Source: Streptomyces shenzhenensis (lineage in GTDB: Bacteria; Actinomycetota; Actinomycetes; Streptomycetales; Streptomycetaceae). Taken from it: a stretch of DNA of 64,000 nt. The position numbers and the translations under genes are program-made. The stretch is from NCBI RefSeq assembly GCF_003688995.1, contig NZ_PENI01000041.1:23166-87165 (forward strand). The letters are read 5' to 3'. Positions 7,910 through 16,800 of the stretch are shown piece by piece (position 1 is the first letter of the stretch; each line of letters starts with the position of its first letter). The notes under the pieces are model-generated. The model was not told the origin of the DNA. It worked only from the letters and a program-made list of their open reading frames with translations, and made no database searches.

Positions 7910-8921
7910 CAGCACCGCCCGCTCGCTCCTCAGCGCCCGCCTGACGCCGCCTCGTTCACGCAAGGAAGTACCGATTCCCTCCTCTCCCGCACTCATCTGC
8001 ATTTCGCTCGGTGCCGGCATTCAGTCCAGTGCCATGCTCGCCCTCTCCGCCAACGGCGTTCTCCCCAAGGCCGACTACGCCATCTTTGCCGACACCGGGT
8101 GGGAACCACGCACCGTCTACCAGCACCTCGACCGGCTGGAGAAGGAGATAGCCGCTCCAGCCGGAATACCGATCCTGCGCGTCTCCTCCGGCAACATCCG
8201 GCGAGACGCTCTCGACCCGGAGCACCGCTTCGCCTCCATGCCCCTGTACATCCTCAACCAGGACGGCAAGCAGGGGATGACCCGGCGCCAGTGCACCGGG
8301 GAATACAAGATCAAACCGATCAAGCGGCAGGTCCGGGAACTCCTCGGATACCCCTACCCGCTGCGCATCCCGAAGGACGTCTTCGTCGAACAGTGGGTGG
8401 GCATCTCCACAGACGAATTCCACCGCGCCAAGGACGCCGACGTCCGCTACATGCACAACCGCCATCCCCTGATCGACATGGGATGGTCCCGCAGCGACTG
8501 CATCCGCTACCTGACCTCCATCGGCCTCGCCGACACCCCGAAATCCAGCTGCCTCGGGTGCCCGTTCCACGGAAACGCACAGTGGCGTCGCATCCGGGAC
8601 ACCAGCCCGGAGGAGTGGCAGGACGTCGTCGCATTCGACGCCGCGATCCGCAGAGGCAACGCCCGCGCGAACGCAGCCGGTAACAAGCTGCTCGGGCAGG
8701 CGTTCCTGCACCGCTCGCGCATGCCGCTCGACCAGGCGCCCATCGACCACGTCACCGCAGCCGAATGGGCCGCCCACCAGGAAGAACTCTCCACCGCTGA
8801 GGCGCCCGTGCCAGACGTGGAAGAACTGGAGCAGGATGTGGAGGACGGCTGCTCCCCCTGGGCCTGCCGCGGTGAGGCGGACGCCGAGCTGACGCAGGGC
8901 GATTTCGGACTGGCCTCTTGA
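7827..8921 (+). CDS. PAPS reductase-like ATP pyrophosphatase family protein
   Basis: Member of the N-type ATP pyrophosphatase (PAPS reductase/adenine nucleotide alpha-hydrolase) superfamily as found on phages and mobile elements. The P-loop variant SLGAGIQSSAML lies near residue 65, followed by IFADTGWEPRTVYQHLDRLE, an acidic pocket, and later a Cys pair in SSCLGCPF. The family activates a substrate with ATP, or reduces or hydrolyses nucleotide-linked groups; the reaction here is unknown. The frame opens at ATG 7827 inside the previous gene, but a good AAGGAAG site at 7962 suggests the true start is near 7974, possibly a rare ATT. The stop overlaps the methyltransferase start (TTGA), so the two genes are probably coupled and may act on the same DNA or nucleotide. 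Confidence 0.8.
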   Translation: MPLRTSACPRHAPFPPPLRPTPPEHTADSTARSLLSARLTPPRSRKEVPIPSSPALICISLGAGIQSSAMLALSANGVLPKADYAIFADTGWEPRTVYQHLDRLEKEIAAPAGIPILRVSSGNIRRDALDPEHRFASMPLYILNQDGKQGMTRRQCTGEYKIKPIKRQVRELLGYPYPLRIPKDVFVEQWVGISTDEFHRAKDADVRYMHNRHPLIDMGWSRSDCIRYLTSIGLADTPKSSCLGCPFHGNAQWRRIRDTSPEEWQDVVAFDAAIRRGNARANAAGNKLLGQAFLHRSRMPLDQAPIDHVTAAEWAAHQEELSTAEAPVPDVEELEQDVEDGCSPWACRGEADAELTQGDFGLAS

Positions 8922-10168
8922 TCCTTGATCTCTTCGCGGGCCCGGGCGGGTGGAGCCATGCGCTCTCCGTCCTCGGGGTGCGGGACGTCGGCCTGGAATG
9001 GGACCTGCGGGCCTGCGCCACTCGCACGCGGGCGGGGATGCTGACGCTGCGGACCGACGTGGCGCTGTATCCGGTGTGGCCGTGGGTCGGCCGGACCCGC
9101 GGCCTGATCGCTTCCCCGCCGTGCCAGGCGTGGAGCGTGGCCGGCAAACGCCTCGGCCTGGTCGACCAGCCCCTCGTGCACGAGGCCGTCGCCGACCTCG
9201 CCGTCGGCCGGGACACCCGCGAACAACTCCATGCCGCCTGCCAGGACACGCGCAGTCTGCTGGCCGCCGAGCCCATGCGCTACCTCCACGCCCTGAACAC
9301 AGTGGGCGAGCCGGAATGGGTCGCCATGGAGGAAGTCCCCGATGTCCTGCCCCTGTGGAAGCAGTACGCGGCCATCCTGCGCCGCTGGGGCTTCTCCACC
9401 TGGACGGGCATCCTCAACGCCGCCGACTACGGGGTACCCCAGACCCGCCGCCGTGCGATCCTACTCGCCTCCCGCATCCGCACGGCACAGCCGCCCACGC
9501 CCACCCACGCTCAAGTGGCCGAGCCGGACTCCCTGTTCGGGCCCGGCCGCGCCCGGTGGGTGTCCATGGCCGAAGCCCTCGGCTGGGGCGCCACCGACCG
9601 GCCCGTACCCACCGTGTGCGCCGGCGGCGGGCCGGGCGGCGGACCCGAACCCTTCCCCTCCGGCTCCCGCCAGACCCTCGCCAACGCCCGCGACCGCGAC
9701 ACCTGGCAACCCCGCCACGCCGGAAGGGACGTAGTACTCGAACCGCAGACACGAGGCGCGGGACGGACCACCCGGCACGACACCCGTGGCCCCACGTCCG
9801 CCAGCAAGGTCACCCATTGGAAGTGGTCCCTGCGCAGCAACAACCAGACCAACGCCACGGTCCGGTCGATCGAGGAACCGGCCGGAACGCTGTTCTTCGG
9901 GCACCGCGCCAACGAGTGCACGTGGATCGCCGAACCCGTCACCACACCGCCGGAAGGTAACGCCGCAGGGACGCCGGACCCGATCCGGATCACCGCCCGC
10001 GAAGCCGGCCTACTGCAGACCTTCCCGGCCGACTACCCCTGGGCCGGCAACAAGGGACAGCAGTTCTCCCAGATCGGCAACGCCGTCCCGCCCCAGCTCG
10101 CCGCCCACCTCCTGGCCCCGCACCTCAACGTGCCCTTCGATCCCGACGACTTCACCCTCGCCGCATGA
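8918..10168 (+). CDS. DNA cytosine-5 methyltransferase (Dcm-like)
   Basis: C5-cytosine methyltransferase of 416 residues. Motif I is LDLFAGPGGWSHAL at the N-terminus (SAM binding). Motif IV PPCQAWS holds the catalytic Cys. Motif VI normally reads ENV, but here it appears as EEVPDV. Motif VIII has QTRRR, and motif X has QIGNAVPPQLA near the C-terminus. The segment between motifs VIII and IX (about residues 200-330) is the target-recognition region. The TTG start overlaps the previous stop. No restriction endonuclease lies next to it, so it is an orphan methyltransferase, perhaps for host mimicry by the mobile element. Confidence 0.9.
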   Translation: MILDLFAGPGGWSHALSVLGVRDVGLEWDLRACATRTRAGMLTLRTDVALYPVWPWVGRTRGLIASPPCQAWSVAGKRLGLVDQPLVHEAVADLAVGRDTREQLHAACQDTRSLLAAEPMRYLHALNTVGEPEWVAMEEVPDVLPLWKQYAAILRRWGFSTWTGILNAADYGVPQTRRRAILLASRIRTAQPPTPTHAQVAEPDSLFGPGRARWVSMAEALGWGATDRPVPTVCAGGGPGGGPEPFPSGSRQTLANARDRDTWQPRHAGRDVVLEPQTRGAGRTTRHDTRGPTSASKVTHWKWSLRSNNQTNATVRSIEEPAGTLFFGHRANECTWIAEPVTTPPEGNAAGTPDPIRITAREAGLLQTFPADYPWAGNKGQQFSQIGNAVPPQLAAHLLAPHLNVPFDPDDFTLAA

Positions 10169-11289
10169 GGCCCCCACCCCCCAGCACCTTCGAAGAGGAC
10201 CTGCCCGACCCCGCAGCACCGCCCCCGGTCCACTACGCCGAGCAGGCCCTCCTCGGCGCACTCCTCCTCGAACCCCACCGCCTCCACGACATCCCGAACA
10301 CCCAACCCGCCCATTTCGACAGCGTCGCCCACGCCGCCGTGTTCGACGCCATCCGCACCATCCCGGCGCCGACACCCCACCAGCACAGCGAAGACGTGGC
10401 CTGGCAAACCCGCATCCTGGACCACGCCCGCCGGCAGACCCGCGGCCTGACCGCCTCCTACCTGCACACCCTCATCCAGGCATGCCCATGGACAAAGAAC
10501 GTTGCCGCCTACGCGCGGATCGTCGAGGCCGACCATGCCCGCCGCACCGTGCGTGCCCGCGCCCAACGCCTCGCGCAGACAGCCACCGACAGCACCTTCC
10601 CCGACCCCGTATCGGCCACCCTCGCCCAGGCCGACGCGCTCGCCGACCTGCTGGACGAACTCGCCGACCGATTCCCCCGCCACCACACCTCCCTGCCCCG
10701 CACCCCGCCCCCGGCCACCGTGCCCCACGGCGATGCGGACGAAGCCCTCGCAGAGGAGCGGCTGGTCATCGCGACCGCCACCGCCCAGCCACAGGAAGCC
10801 GAAGACATGCGGTGGCTGACCGCACACGACTTCACCCATCCCCTCCACGCCGGCCTGTGGCAGTGCCTGAACACACTGATCCGGCGCAGCGCCGCCATCG
10901 ACCCGGTCACACTCCTGTGGGAAGCCCAGCAGCACGGTCTGCTCACCACGGACACCGATCCTGCGGACGTACTCCGCCTTCTCACGGAAGTGGCCGCCTT
11001 CCCGCAGAAGTGGGGCGAAAGCGTCCTCCAGCGCTCCCTCCTCACCACGGCACACCACGCGGCCAAGCGCATCCAGGCATACGCCGACGATCCCGCTATC
11101 ACCCCCCACCAACTCATCACCGGCAGCCGCCGCGCCCTCGCCGACCTGACCGCCGTACGCACCCGCTGGAACCACGCCACCTCACCCCCACCCGCACCCC
11201 GGCCCCCACAGACCCGAGCCACGCCACCACCACGAGCCGGCCCTCCCCGCACACAAACCGTGCCGCCCAAGCCACGCACCAACCGCTGA
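10165..11289 (+). CDS. DnaB-like helicase N-terminal domain protein, no helicase domain
   Basis: Product of 374 residues. Residues 25-135 carry a DnaB N-terminal domain (VHYAEQALLGALLLEPHRL, HAAVFDAIRTI), and residues 190-300 look like a second copy (EERLVIATATAQPQEAED, HAGLWQCLNTLIRR, IDPVTLLWEAQQHG). The RecA-like ATPase domain of replicative helicases is absent; instead there is a Pro/Arg-rich tail of about 45 residues. The ATG overlaps the methyltransferase stop (ATGA). It could bind primase or host DnaB, modulating replication of the element. This role is an inference. Confidence 0.75.
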   Translation: MRPPPPSTFEEDLPDPAAPPPVHYAEQALLGALLLEPHRLHDIPNTQPAHFDSVAHAAVFDAIRTIPAPTPHQHSEDVAWQTRILDHARRQTRGLTASYLHTLIQACPWTKNVAAYARIVEADHARRTVRARAQRLAQTATDSTFPDPVSATLAQADALADLLDELADRFPRHHTSLPRTPPPATVPHGDADEALAEERLVIATATAQPQEAEDMRWLTAHDFTHPLHAGLWQCLNTLIRRSAAIDPVTLLWEAQQHGLLTTDTDPADVLRLLTEVAAFPQKWGESVLQRSLLTTAHHAAKRIQAYADDPAITPHQLITGSRRALADLTAVRTRWNHATSPPPAPRPPQTRATPPPRAGPPRTQTVPPKPRTNR

Positions 11290-11343
11290 CCTTCCCAGCC
11301 TTCACCCGCCACCGACCACGCCCCAATCCCAGGACCCAAACAC

Positions 11344-12093
11344 ATGACCGACAGCGAACACCCGAACGCCGACCCTGAACCCGACACACGTGTCGAAACC
11401 GTTCCCGCCTACAACGCGGACCCCGGCGACCACCGAGCCATCCTCGACGAGTTCGCCACCGAACAAGGCTGGGACAAACGCACCTGGCCCCACGACACCA
11501 CCCACGTCATCCACGCATCGCAGACGCTGCGCATCCAGTTCCTCAACAACGCCGACCCGCGCGAGGACACCTGGACCATCGCCGCCTACGACACACCCGT
11601 CTCCGACCGGACCTGGCACCTCACACTGACCGCCGACACCCCGGCTCCCATCCTCAAGCGCCTGCTCACCGTCCTCGCCGAAGAGGACTGGGGCCCGGCC
11701 GACTTCATCACCGACAAGACCATCGCCCAGGCCACCCGCCCCCTCCTCGACGCCGCATGGCAGCCCACCCCACCAGGACGCTGGCTGCACTGGAAACCAC
11801 TCCACGGCAACGTCCGCCTCAGCCTCGACGCCTTCGCCGCCCGGGACCCCGACAGCACCCTCATTGCCTGGACCATCTCGGCAGGCGCCAACATCAACCA
11901 ACCCGACTGGGCCATCAACGCCTCCAACCACACCCCCGCCGACCTACTCACCCGCCTCGCGGAAGAACTCGCTCACGGCACCGGCACCGGCACCCACCGC
12001 ACCGCCCGCCGCAGCACACAACGGATCACACAGACCGCCGCAACACTCCCGCCCAAACCATCCCGGGGACCATCGACGCCTCCCCGACGCTGA
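11344..12093 (+). CDS. DUF317 domain-containing protein
   Basis: Protein of 249 residues with two DUF317-type units: residues 60-110 (RTWHLTLTADTPAPILKRLL) and 160-215 (LIAWTISAGANINQPDWAIN). DUF317 proteins are largely restricted to Streptomyces and its mobile elements, and their function is unknown. The ATG at 11344 lies 55 bp after the DnaB-N gene. The tail is Thr/Arg/Pro-rich. A second, dead DUF317 gene lies at 55 kb. Confidence 0.8.
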   Translation: MTDSEHPNADPEPDTRVETVPAYNADPGDHRAILDEFATEQGWDKRTWPHDTTHVIHASQTLRIQFLNNADPREDTWTIAAYDTPVSDRTWHLTLTADTPAPILKRLLTVLAEEDWGPADFITDKTIAQATRPLLDAAWQPTPPGRWLHWKPLHGNVRLSLDAFAARDPDSTLIAWTISAGANINQPDWAINASNHTPADLLTRLAEELAHGTGTGTHRTARRSTQRITQTAATLPPKPSRGPSTPPRR

Positions 12094-12233
12094 CGCCACC
12101 CCAACACCGACACCGAGCCGCCTGTGCCCGCTGCCCACCACCCGGTCACAGGCAGAAACGAGTAATCCCGCTTGACCTCCCCAGCCTCAACGCGCGCATC
12201 CACTTCGACCGCCACCCACCCACCCCAGTGCCG

Positions 12234-12587
12234 TGACCGCCCACCTCACCGGCCCCCACCAGCACACAGCCCAGGCCCTCCTCACCACCCATGGATTCGA
12301 AGCCACCGACGAGCACACTCTCGTCCTGGCCCGCATCGACCGGGAGGAGCCCTACTAGGCAGAAAGGGCAGCCCAGGCACTGAACTCCAATGACGTCACG
12401 ACCGAGATCACACCGGGTCTGAGGGAGGCCATCGACAAGGAATGGACCTGGGCCCACTACCCCATGTCCTGGTGCACCCCAGAGGAGATCCGCCAGGTCT
12501 CCGACACGGCCCAGAACATCTACGACGACATCCGCCACACCCGCCCCATCATCCACGCCCACGCCGACGACGGTCGCCCAACGTGGG
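12234..12587 (+). pseudogene. Streptomyces hypothetical protein, amber codon and truncated by CRISPR array
   Basis: Reading from GTG 12234, the product begins VTAHLTGPHQHTAQALL and reaches DREEPY, where TAG (12356-12358) interrupts. The same frame then continues with more than 70 residues, including EITPGLREAIDKEWTWAHYP and SDTAQNIYDDIRH. The coding sequence runs straight into the first CRISPR repeat at 12585 without its own stop. Related proteins are frequent in streptomycete mobile elements (recalled, not searched). Both the stop and the lost 3' end indicate decay. Confidence 0.55.
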
Positions 12588-13828
12588 TCCATCCCCGCGA
12601 GTGCGGGGAGCAGGAACAGCGGAACAACGGGAACACGCCAGGTCAGGGTCCATCCCCGCGGGTGCGGAGGGCAGGACGCGGACGGTCTTGCGCTGGTGGT
12701 GTCCGGGGGACCATTCCCGCGGGTGCGGGGAGCAACTGCAGGGCGGCGCCCCGAAGCGGATGTGCTGGGGTCCATCCCCGCGGGTGCGGGGAGCAGTTGC
12801 CGCTGGATGTCGTCGGCGTGCTCGGTGTGGGGCCATCCCCGCGGGGAGCAGTCGTGCTCACCTGCGCCGCGCTCGCCGTGGCTGGGGTCCATCCCCGCGG
12901 GTGCGGGGAGCAGCCCAGGCGCTTGGCGATCCGGGTCCGCATCGCGGGACCATCCCCGCGGGTGCGGGGAGCAGGGGTTGCCGAAGACGGTGTCGCGGAG
13001 GCGGGCGGGGCCATCCCCGCGGGTGCGGGGAGCAGTCCGTGCGGGCTCTGGCCCACACTGCGCGTAGGGGTCCATCCCCGCGGGTGCGGGGAGCAGGCGG
13101 CCGGTGAGCTCGCCGACGAGGTGCGGGAGGGTCCATCCCCGCGGGTGCGGGGAGCAGCTGTAGGTGACCGGGGTGCCGGCCGCCTTCGGGGGTCCATCCC
13201 CGCGGGTGCGGGGAGCAGCCGAACCTGCCTCCCCCCGTGTGGGCAGAGCTGGGTCCATCCCCGCGGGTGCGGGGAGCAGATGCGGTCGTACTGTTCGACG
13301 CTGATCCCGTAGGGTCCATCCCCGCGGGTGCGGGGAGCAGCGTGCGAATCTCCTGGCCCGGTTTCAGGCCGCGGGTCCATCCCCGCGGGTGCGGGGAGCA
13401 GACTTCCTCAAGGTACTGAACGATGCGGCGCTCGGGTCCATCCCCGCGGGTGCGGGGAGCAGGTGATGCTGACCTTGCTGGGCGGGGCCTGAGTGGGTCC
13501 ATCCCCGCGGGTGCGGGGAGCAGTTCCACGCTGCGACGAACCCGCCCTTGATCGCGGGTCCATCCCCGCGGGTGCGGGGAGCAGGTGGGGCGGCCGGAGA
13601 AGTTGCCGGCGGACTTGGGTCCATCCCCGCGGGTGCGGGGAGCAGCCGTGAGGCCAGGTCCCTCCGTGCCGCTGGACGGGTCCATCCCCGCGGGTGCGGG
13701 GAGCAGCAAGACCGGATCGCGGCCATCAGCGCGCGGAAGGGTCCATCCCCGCGGGTGCGGGGAGCAGAAACGCGGGTCGGTCAGGATCCTCAGGATGGTG
13801 GGTCCATCCCCGCGGGTGCGGGGAGCAG
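12585..13828 (-). CRISPR. CRISPR array 1, type I-E, 21 repeats
   Basis: Twenty-one repeats of 29 bp with 32-bp spacers give a 61-bp period from 12585 to 13828. On the minus strand each repeat reads CTGCTCCCCGCACCCGCGGG followed by GATGGACCC, with the palindrome CCCCGC/GCGGGG. The leader lies on the high-coordinate side (13829-13917), next to cas2, so transcription runs on the minus strand. The trailer end is eroded. Repeat 1 (12585) and repeat 2 (12646) have substitutions, repeat 3 (12707) differs at three positions, and repeat 5 (12829-12851) has lost 6 bp from its stem-loop. The remaining repeats are nearly identical, so the array has been active. Confidence 0.97.
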
Positions 13829-13917
13829 TCTGGTTGACCTGCAGCTTTACAGCGCCTGGTGCGGGTTTCTGGCTACTTTCGCTGAACCGAGCGAACCGCC
13901 CATGTTGGACATGTGGG
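13829..13917 (-). promoter_or_regulatory. CRISPR leader of array 1
   Basis: Lower-GC stretch between the newest repeat and cas2. Immediately before the first repeat (minus strand) it has TAAAGCTGCAGGTCAAC, which matches 14 of 17 positions of TAAACCCGCAGGCCAAC at the same distance (4 bp) from array 2. It probably includes the array promoter and integration signals. Confidence 0.6.
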
Positions 13918-14301
13918 TCAGCCTTTGCCGAAGCGTCGGCGTTTGGATGCCTTGCTCCAGCCGGTCGGCGGCTGCTGAGGGTTGTCCGGCGGGGCGGTGC
14001 TGGCAACCGCAGGAGACCTGGGTGGGCTGGAGGTGGGGCGGTGGATGAGGGTGGCGCCTTCGTGGTCGGTTGGGTGCCAGGTGTGGTCGTGGGTACGGAA
14101 GGTCAAGCCTTGCTCGTTGTTGGTGGTGTGGGCGAGGAGGGCGCGGCCTTGTCCCGCGTAGTGGCGGACCTCGTCCCAGAGGATGTCGCGAAGGCGGGCG
14201 GAGGGGTTGCCGATGAAGACGCCGACGGAGATTTCGAGCATCCAGCGGGTGAGGAAGCCGCGCAGGCCGACGGGGCAGTTGGTGAGGACGATGACGGTCA
14301 C
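13918..14301 (-). CDS. cas2e: CRISPR-associated endoribonuclease Cas2e
   Basis: Adaptation protein of type I-E systems, 127 residues. It has the ferredoxin-like core starting VTVIVLTNCPVGLRGFLTRW, with EISVGVFIGNPSARLRD following, as in Cas2e (CasB2 type). Residues after about 95 form a Pro/Ser-rich extension that is common in actinobacteria. The GTG at 14301 overlaps the stop of cas1 by 4 bp, and this fits the usual cas1-cas2 arrangement. With Cas1 it forms the spacer-integration complex. Confidence 0.92.
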   Translation of the reverse strand: MTVIVLTNCPVGLRGFLTRWMLEISVGVFIGNPSARLRDILWDEVRHYAGQGRALLAHTTNNEQGLTFRTHDHTWHPTDHEGATLIHRPTSSPPRSPAVASTAPPDNPQQPPTGWSKASKRRRFGKG

Positions 14302-15269
14302 CAGAGTCCGTCCGCGTGGGTGTGGTCGGGTCCGTCGTGGTTGATGCCGGAGGTCAGGTGGTCGCCGCCGTCGCTCTGGAAGGTGACCACGTCCCGGTCG
14401 TCGGTGGCGGCGGCCGGTTGCTCTGTGTCCGGCATCAGGAGGCGTTTGATGTCGTCGACGCACCGGTTGAGGAGGGAGGTTTCGTTGATGCGGTCGCGCA
14501 GGGCGCGGCGGGTGCGGGAGCTGATGTCTTCGTCGCTGTGGGCTGCAGTGTCGAAGGCGACGGGGACGCCGATGTCGGTTTTGTAGAGGTCGGCGATGTC
14601 GAGGACGAAGGAGAGTTCGTGGCCGGAGTGGACGAAGCCCAGGGCTGGGCTGCAGCCGAGTGAGGTGACGACGGCGTGTGCGATGCCGTACATGCACTGG
14701 GCGGCGGCGGTGATGGCCTGGTTGACGTTGTCGCCGCTGGTGTGGTCGCCGGGTGTGTAGCGGCGGCCTTTCCAGGGGATGCCGGTGCGGGCGGCCTGCG
14801 CGTGGTAGCAGTCTTTGACGCGTTTGCCTTCGCGGCCGAGGAGTTCGCGGCGGGTGAGGCCGTCGGGGTCTTCGTCGGGGAAGCGCAGCCGGTACATGGC
14901 TCGGGCGACGGCGAGGCGGGCGCGGGGGTTGGCCCATTGGTGGGCCTGGGCTTCCATGAGGGCGGAGGAGCGGGTGAGGGCGCGGCCGGAGGCGTAGTAG
15001 CGCACGGCGTGTTCGCCGACCCAGGCGACGGCGGCGCCGATTTCGCCGAGGACGATCATGGCCTGGTGGGTGATGCGGGTGCCGGGTCCGAGGAGGAGGG
15101 TGCCGATGGTGGCGGAGGGGATGTGGGTGGTGCCCTCGGCGTCGGTGGCGGTGATCGCGTTGGCGTCGCGGTGGATTGTGCAGCGTTCGAGGTAGATGAA
15201 GGAGAGGCGTTCGGCAGTGCGGGTGAGGTGGCGCGGAGTCAGGGCCGCGCGCTGGGAGACGGTACTCAC
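14298..15269 (-). CDS. cas1e: CRISPR-associated endonuclease Cas1e
   Basis: Spacer-integrating nuclease of the adaptation complex, 323 residues, normal length. N-terminal beta domain: LSFIYLERCTIHRDANAIT. Helical domain: GEIGAAVAWVGEHAVRYYAS, with metal-binding residues expected in ALGFVHSGHELSFVLDIADLYK (His and Asp/Glu). The start at 15269 is the GTG that overlaps cas6e by 4 bp. The product works with Cas2e, and the gene is co-transcribed with the interference genes upstream. Confidence 0.95.
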   Translation of the reverse strand: MSTVSQRAALTPRHLTRTAERLSFIYLERCTIHRDANAITATDAEGTTHIPSATIGTLLLGPGTRITHQAMIVLGEIGAAVAWVGEHAVRYYASGRALTRSSALMEAQAHQWANPRARLAVARAMYRLRFPDEDPDGLTRRELLGREGKRVKDCYHAQAARTGIPWKGRRYTPGDHTSGDNVNQAITAAAQCMYGIAHAVVTSLGCSPALGFVHSGHELSFVLDIADLYKTDIGVPVAFDTAAHSDEDISSRTRRALRDRINETSLLNRCVDDIKRLLMPDTEQPAAATDDRDVVTFQSDGGDHLTSGINHDGPDHTHADGLW

Positions 15270-16048
15270 GGTGTCGGCTGCCGCGGGAGGGGGGCGAGGG
15301 TGAGGAGGCCGCAGCCGTAGGCGCGGGCTCGGCCGATGCCCTGGGTGAGGGTGCGGCGCAGGGTGTCGGGGTCGGTGACTTCGAGGCGTCCGTCGAAGGT
15401 GACGGTGACGAGGGTGACCTTGTTCCTGCTGGTGGAGTTGTCCTGGCCGGGTTTTCCGAAGGCGAGGGCGCGGGTGTCAGCCACGGTGAGTTCATAGCGG
15501 TCGCCGTGGTGGGGGTGGCCTTTGTGGGTGGTGCCGCTGGGCAGGGTTCGTCGGTCGTCGGGCTTTTCGAGGATGCGGAACCCTGCACGGTTCTGCCGTT
15601 TTTCGTCGAGGAGCCAGGCCATCTGGTGGACGGGGGTGAGGTGGGCGGTGATCTTGCGGGGTTCGCCGTCCTTGCGGCGGATGGTGTGGACCGGGTTGGC
15701 GGTGAGCCGGAATGCCCACCGGCCGCCGGAGGCGAGGCGGTCGAGGAAGGACTGGTAGGGGCGGGTCTGCCAGCCGGGCGCGTCCGGGGTGGCGACGGCG
15801 GGCCAGCCGGCCTGTTCGACGAGGTGGGTGAGGTCGGGCCGGTCGGGGCTGACGACGTAGAGGAGTATCTCGGCGCGGGCCTCCTGGTCCAGCCGCCACA
15901 GCACTCGCGGGGCGCCGGGGGCGGGGGTGTCGGTGGGGAGGATGTGCGGGAAGGACGACATGACAGCTGCGTGCAGGGTCTGAGGGGAGGACAGCAGGCG
16001 GCGCGTGCCGGGCCGGGCGGTGTTGAGGCGGAAACGGGTGAGGAACAT
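15266..16048 (-). CDS. cas6e: CRISPR crRNA-processing endoribonuclease Cas6e (CasE/Cse3)
   Basis: Cuts the pre-crRNA within each repeat hairpin and stays bound to the 3' handle as a Cascade subunit. The protein has 260 residues. The N-terminus MFLTRFRLNTARPGTRRLL and the glycine-rich C-terminal loop GIGRARAYGCGLLTLAPL are typical of the family. The start ATG overlaps the cas5e stop. Spacing and order fit the type I-E operon. Confidence 0.93.
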   Translation of the reverse strand: MFLTRFRLNTARPGTRRLLSSPQTLHAAVMSSFPHILPTDTPAPGAPRVLWRLDQEARAEILLYVVSPDRPDLTHLVEQAGWPAVATPDAPGWQTRPYQSFLDRLASGGRWAFRLTANPVHTIRRKDGEPRKITAHLTPVHQMAWLLDEKRQNRAGFRILEKPDDRRTLPSGTTHKGHPHHGDRYELTVADTRALAFGKPGQDNSTSRNKVTLVTVTFDGRLEVTDPDTLRRTLTQGIGRARAYGCGLLTLAPLPRQPTP

Positions 16049-16800
16049 CAGGCGTTCTCGTCCTCCGGGAGTGCGGGCAGCGCGTCGAACGGGTCGTGGT
16101 GCACCGCCTGTTGGGGTTGCGTGGTTGAGGCGGTCGGTCCGGGGACGAACGTGGTGACGACGGTGCGCAGCGTGTGGCGGCGACGCGTTGGGGAGAAACT
16201 GACCGGTTGATCGGGCAGAGTGTCGCCGGCGGCGTCCTCGCCGGTGTGCTTCTCACGAAGGACGGTCAGCCGGTTCGGAAGCGTCGCTCGGTGGTGTCGC
16301 CGGTACCAGGCGGCCGCTTGCCAGGGCACGTGCTCCAGGATGTCCTCGATGCGGGCGTCCTCGTGGAGGCCGAGGTCGACGGGCCGGGACGGCGGGCAGG
16401 AGCGGCGGCCGAGGAACGGCGGGTAGACCGGTGTGCGCAGGGCCTGGTGCAGTCCGGTCAGCAGGGTGTGGTCGCCTTCGACGGCGGCGACGAACACGGC
16501 GTCGGCGAGGTAGAAACGCTCCGACAGCGGCATGGTCTTCCCGGTGACCGGGTGCATCGCCTTGTGGAAGTCGCGGATGCGGATGCCGGGCTGGTCGATC
16601 CGGACGCCGAACCGCAGGGCAGCCAGAGGGGCGAGGCGGGTGTCGTCGTCACGGTCGATGCCGGCCGCGGCTGCGAGCAAGCCGATGACCGCACTCTTGG
16701 TCGGGGCGGACTCGGTGGTCCGCCTCGTGAAACGGGAGGAGGCCCCCCAGGACTGCAGGGGGCCCGCGAGCAGGAGGGTCAGGACGCTGGTGCGGCTCAT
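16048..16800 (-). CDS. cas5e: Cascade subunit Cas5e (CasD)
   Basis: RAMP-fold protein that holds the 5' handle of crRNA, 250 residues. The N-terminus (VLTLLLAGPLQSWGASSRF) and following TESAPTKSAVIGLLAAAAGI are characteristic of CasD. The ATG at 16800 overlaps the cas7e stop by 4 bp (ATGA). The longer frame upstream belongs to cas7e sequence and was not used. Confidence 0.93.
   Translation of the reverse strand: MSRTSVLTLLLAGPLQSWGASSRFTRRTTESAPTKSAVIGLLAAAAGIDRDDDTRLAPLAALRFGVRIDQPGIRIRDFHKAMHPVTGKTMPLSERFYLADAVFVAAVEGDHTLLTGLHQALRTPVYPPFLGRRSCPPSRPVDLGLHEDARIEDILEHVPWQAAAWYRRHHRATLPNRLTVLREKHTGEDAAGDTLPDQPVSFSPTRRRHTLRTVVTTFVPGPTASTTQPQQAVHHDPFDALPALPEDENA

Noticed and set aside
12585..13828. 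Spacers matching sequences within this window (self-targeting)
   Set aside because: I noticed none by eye, but a proper check needs an alignment search, so I make no claim either way.
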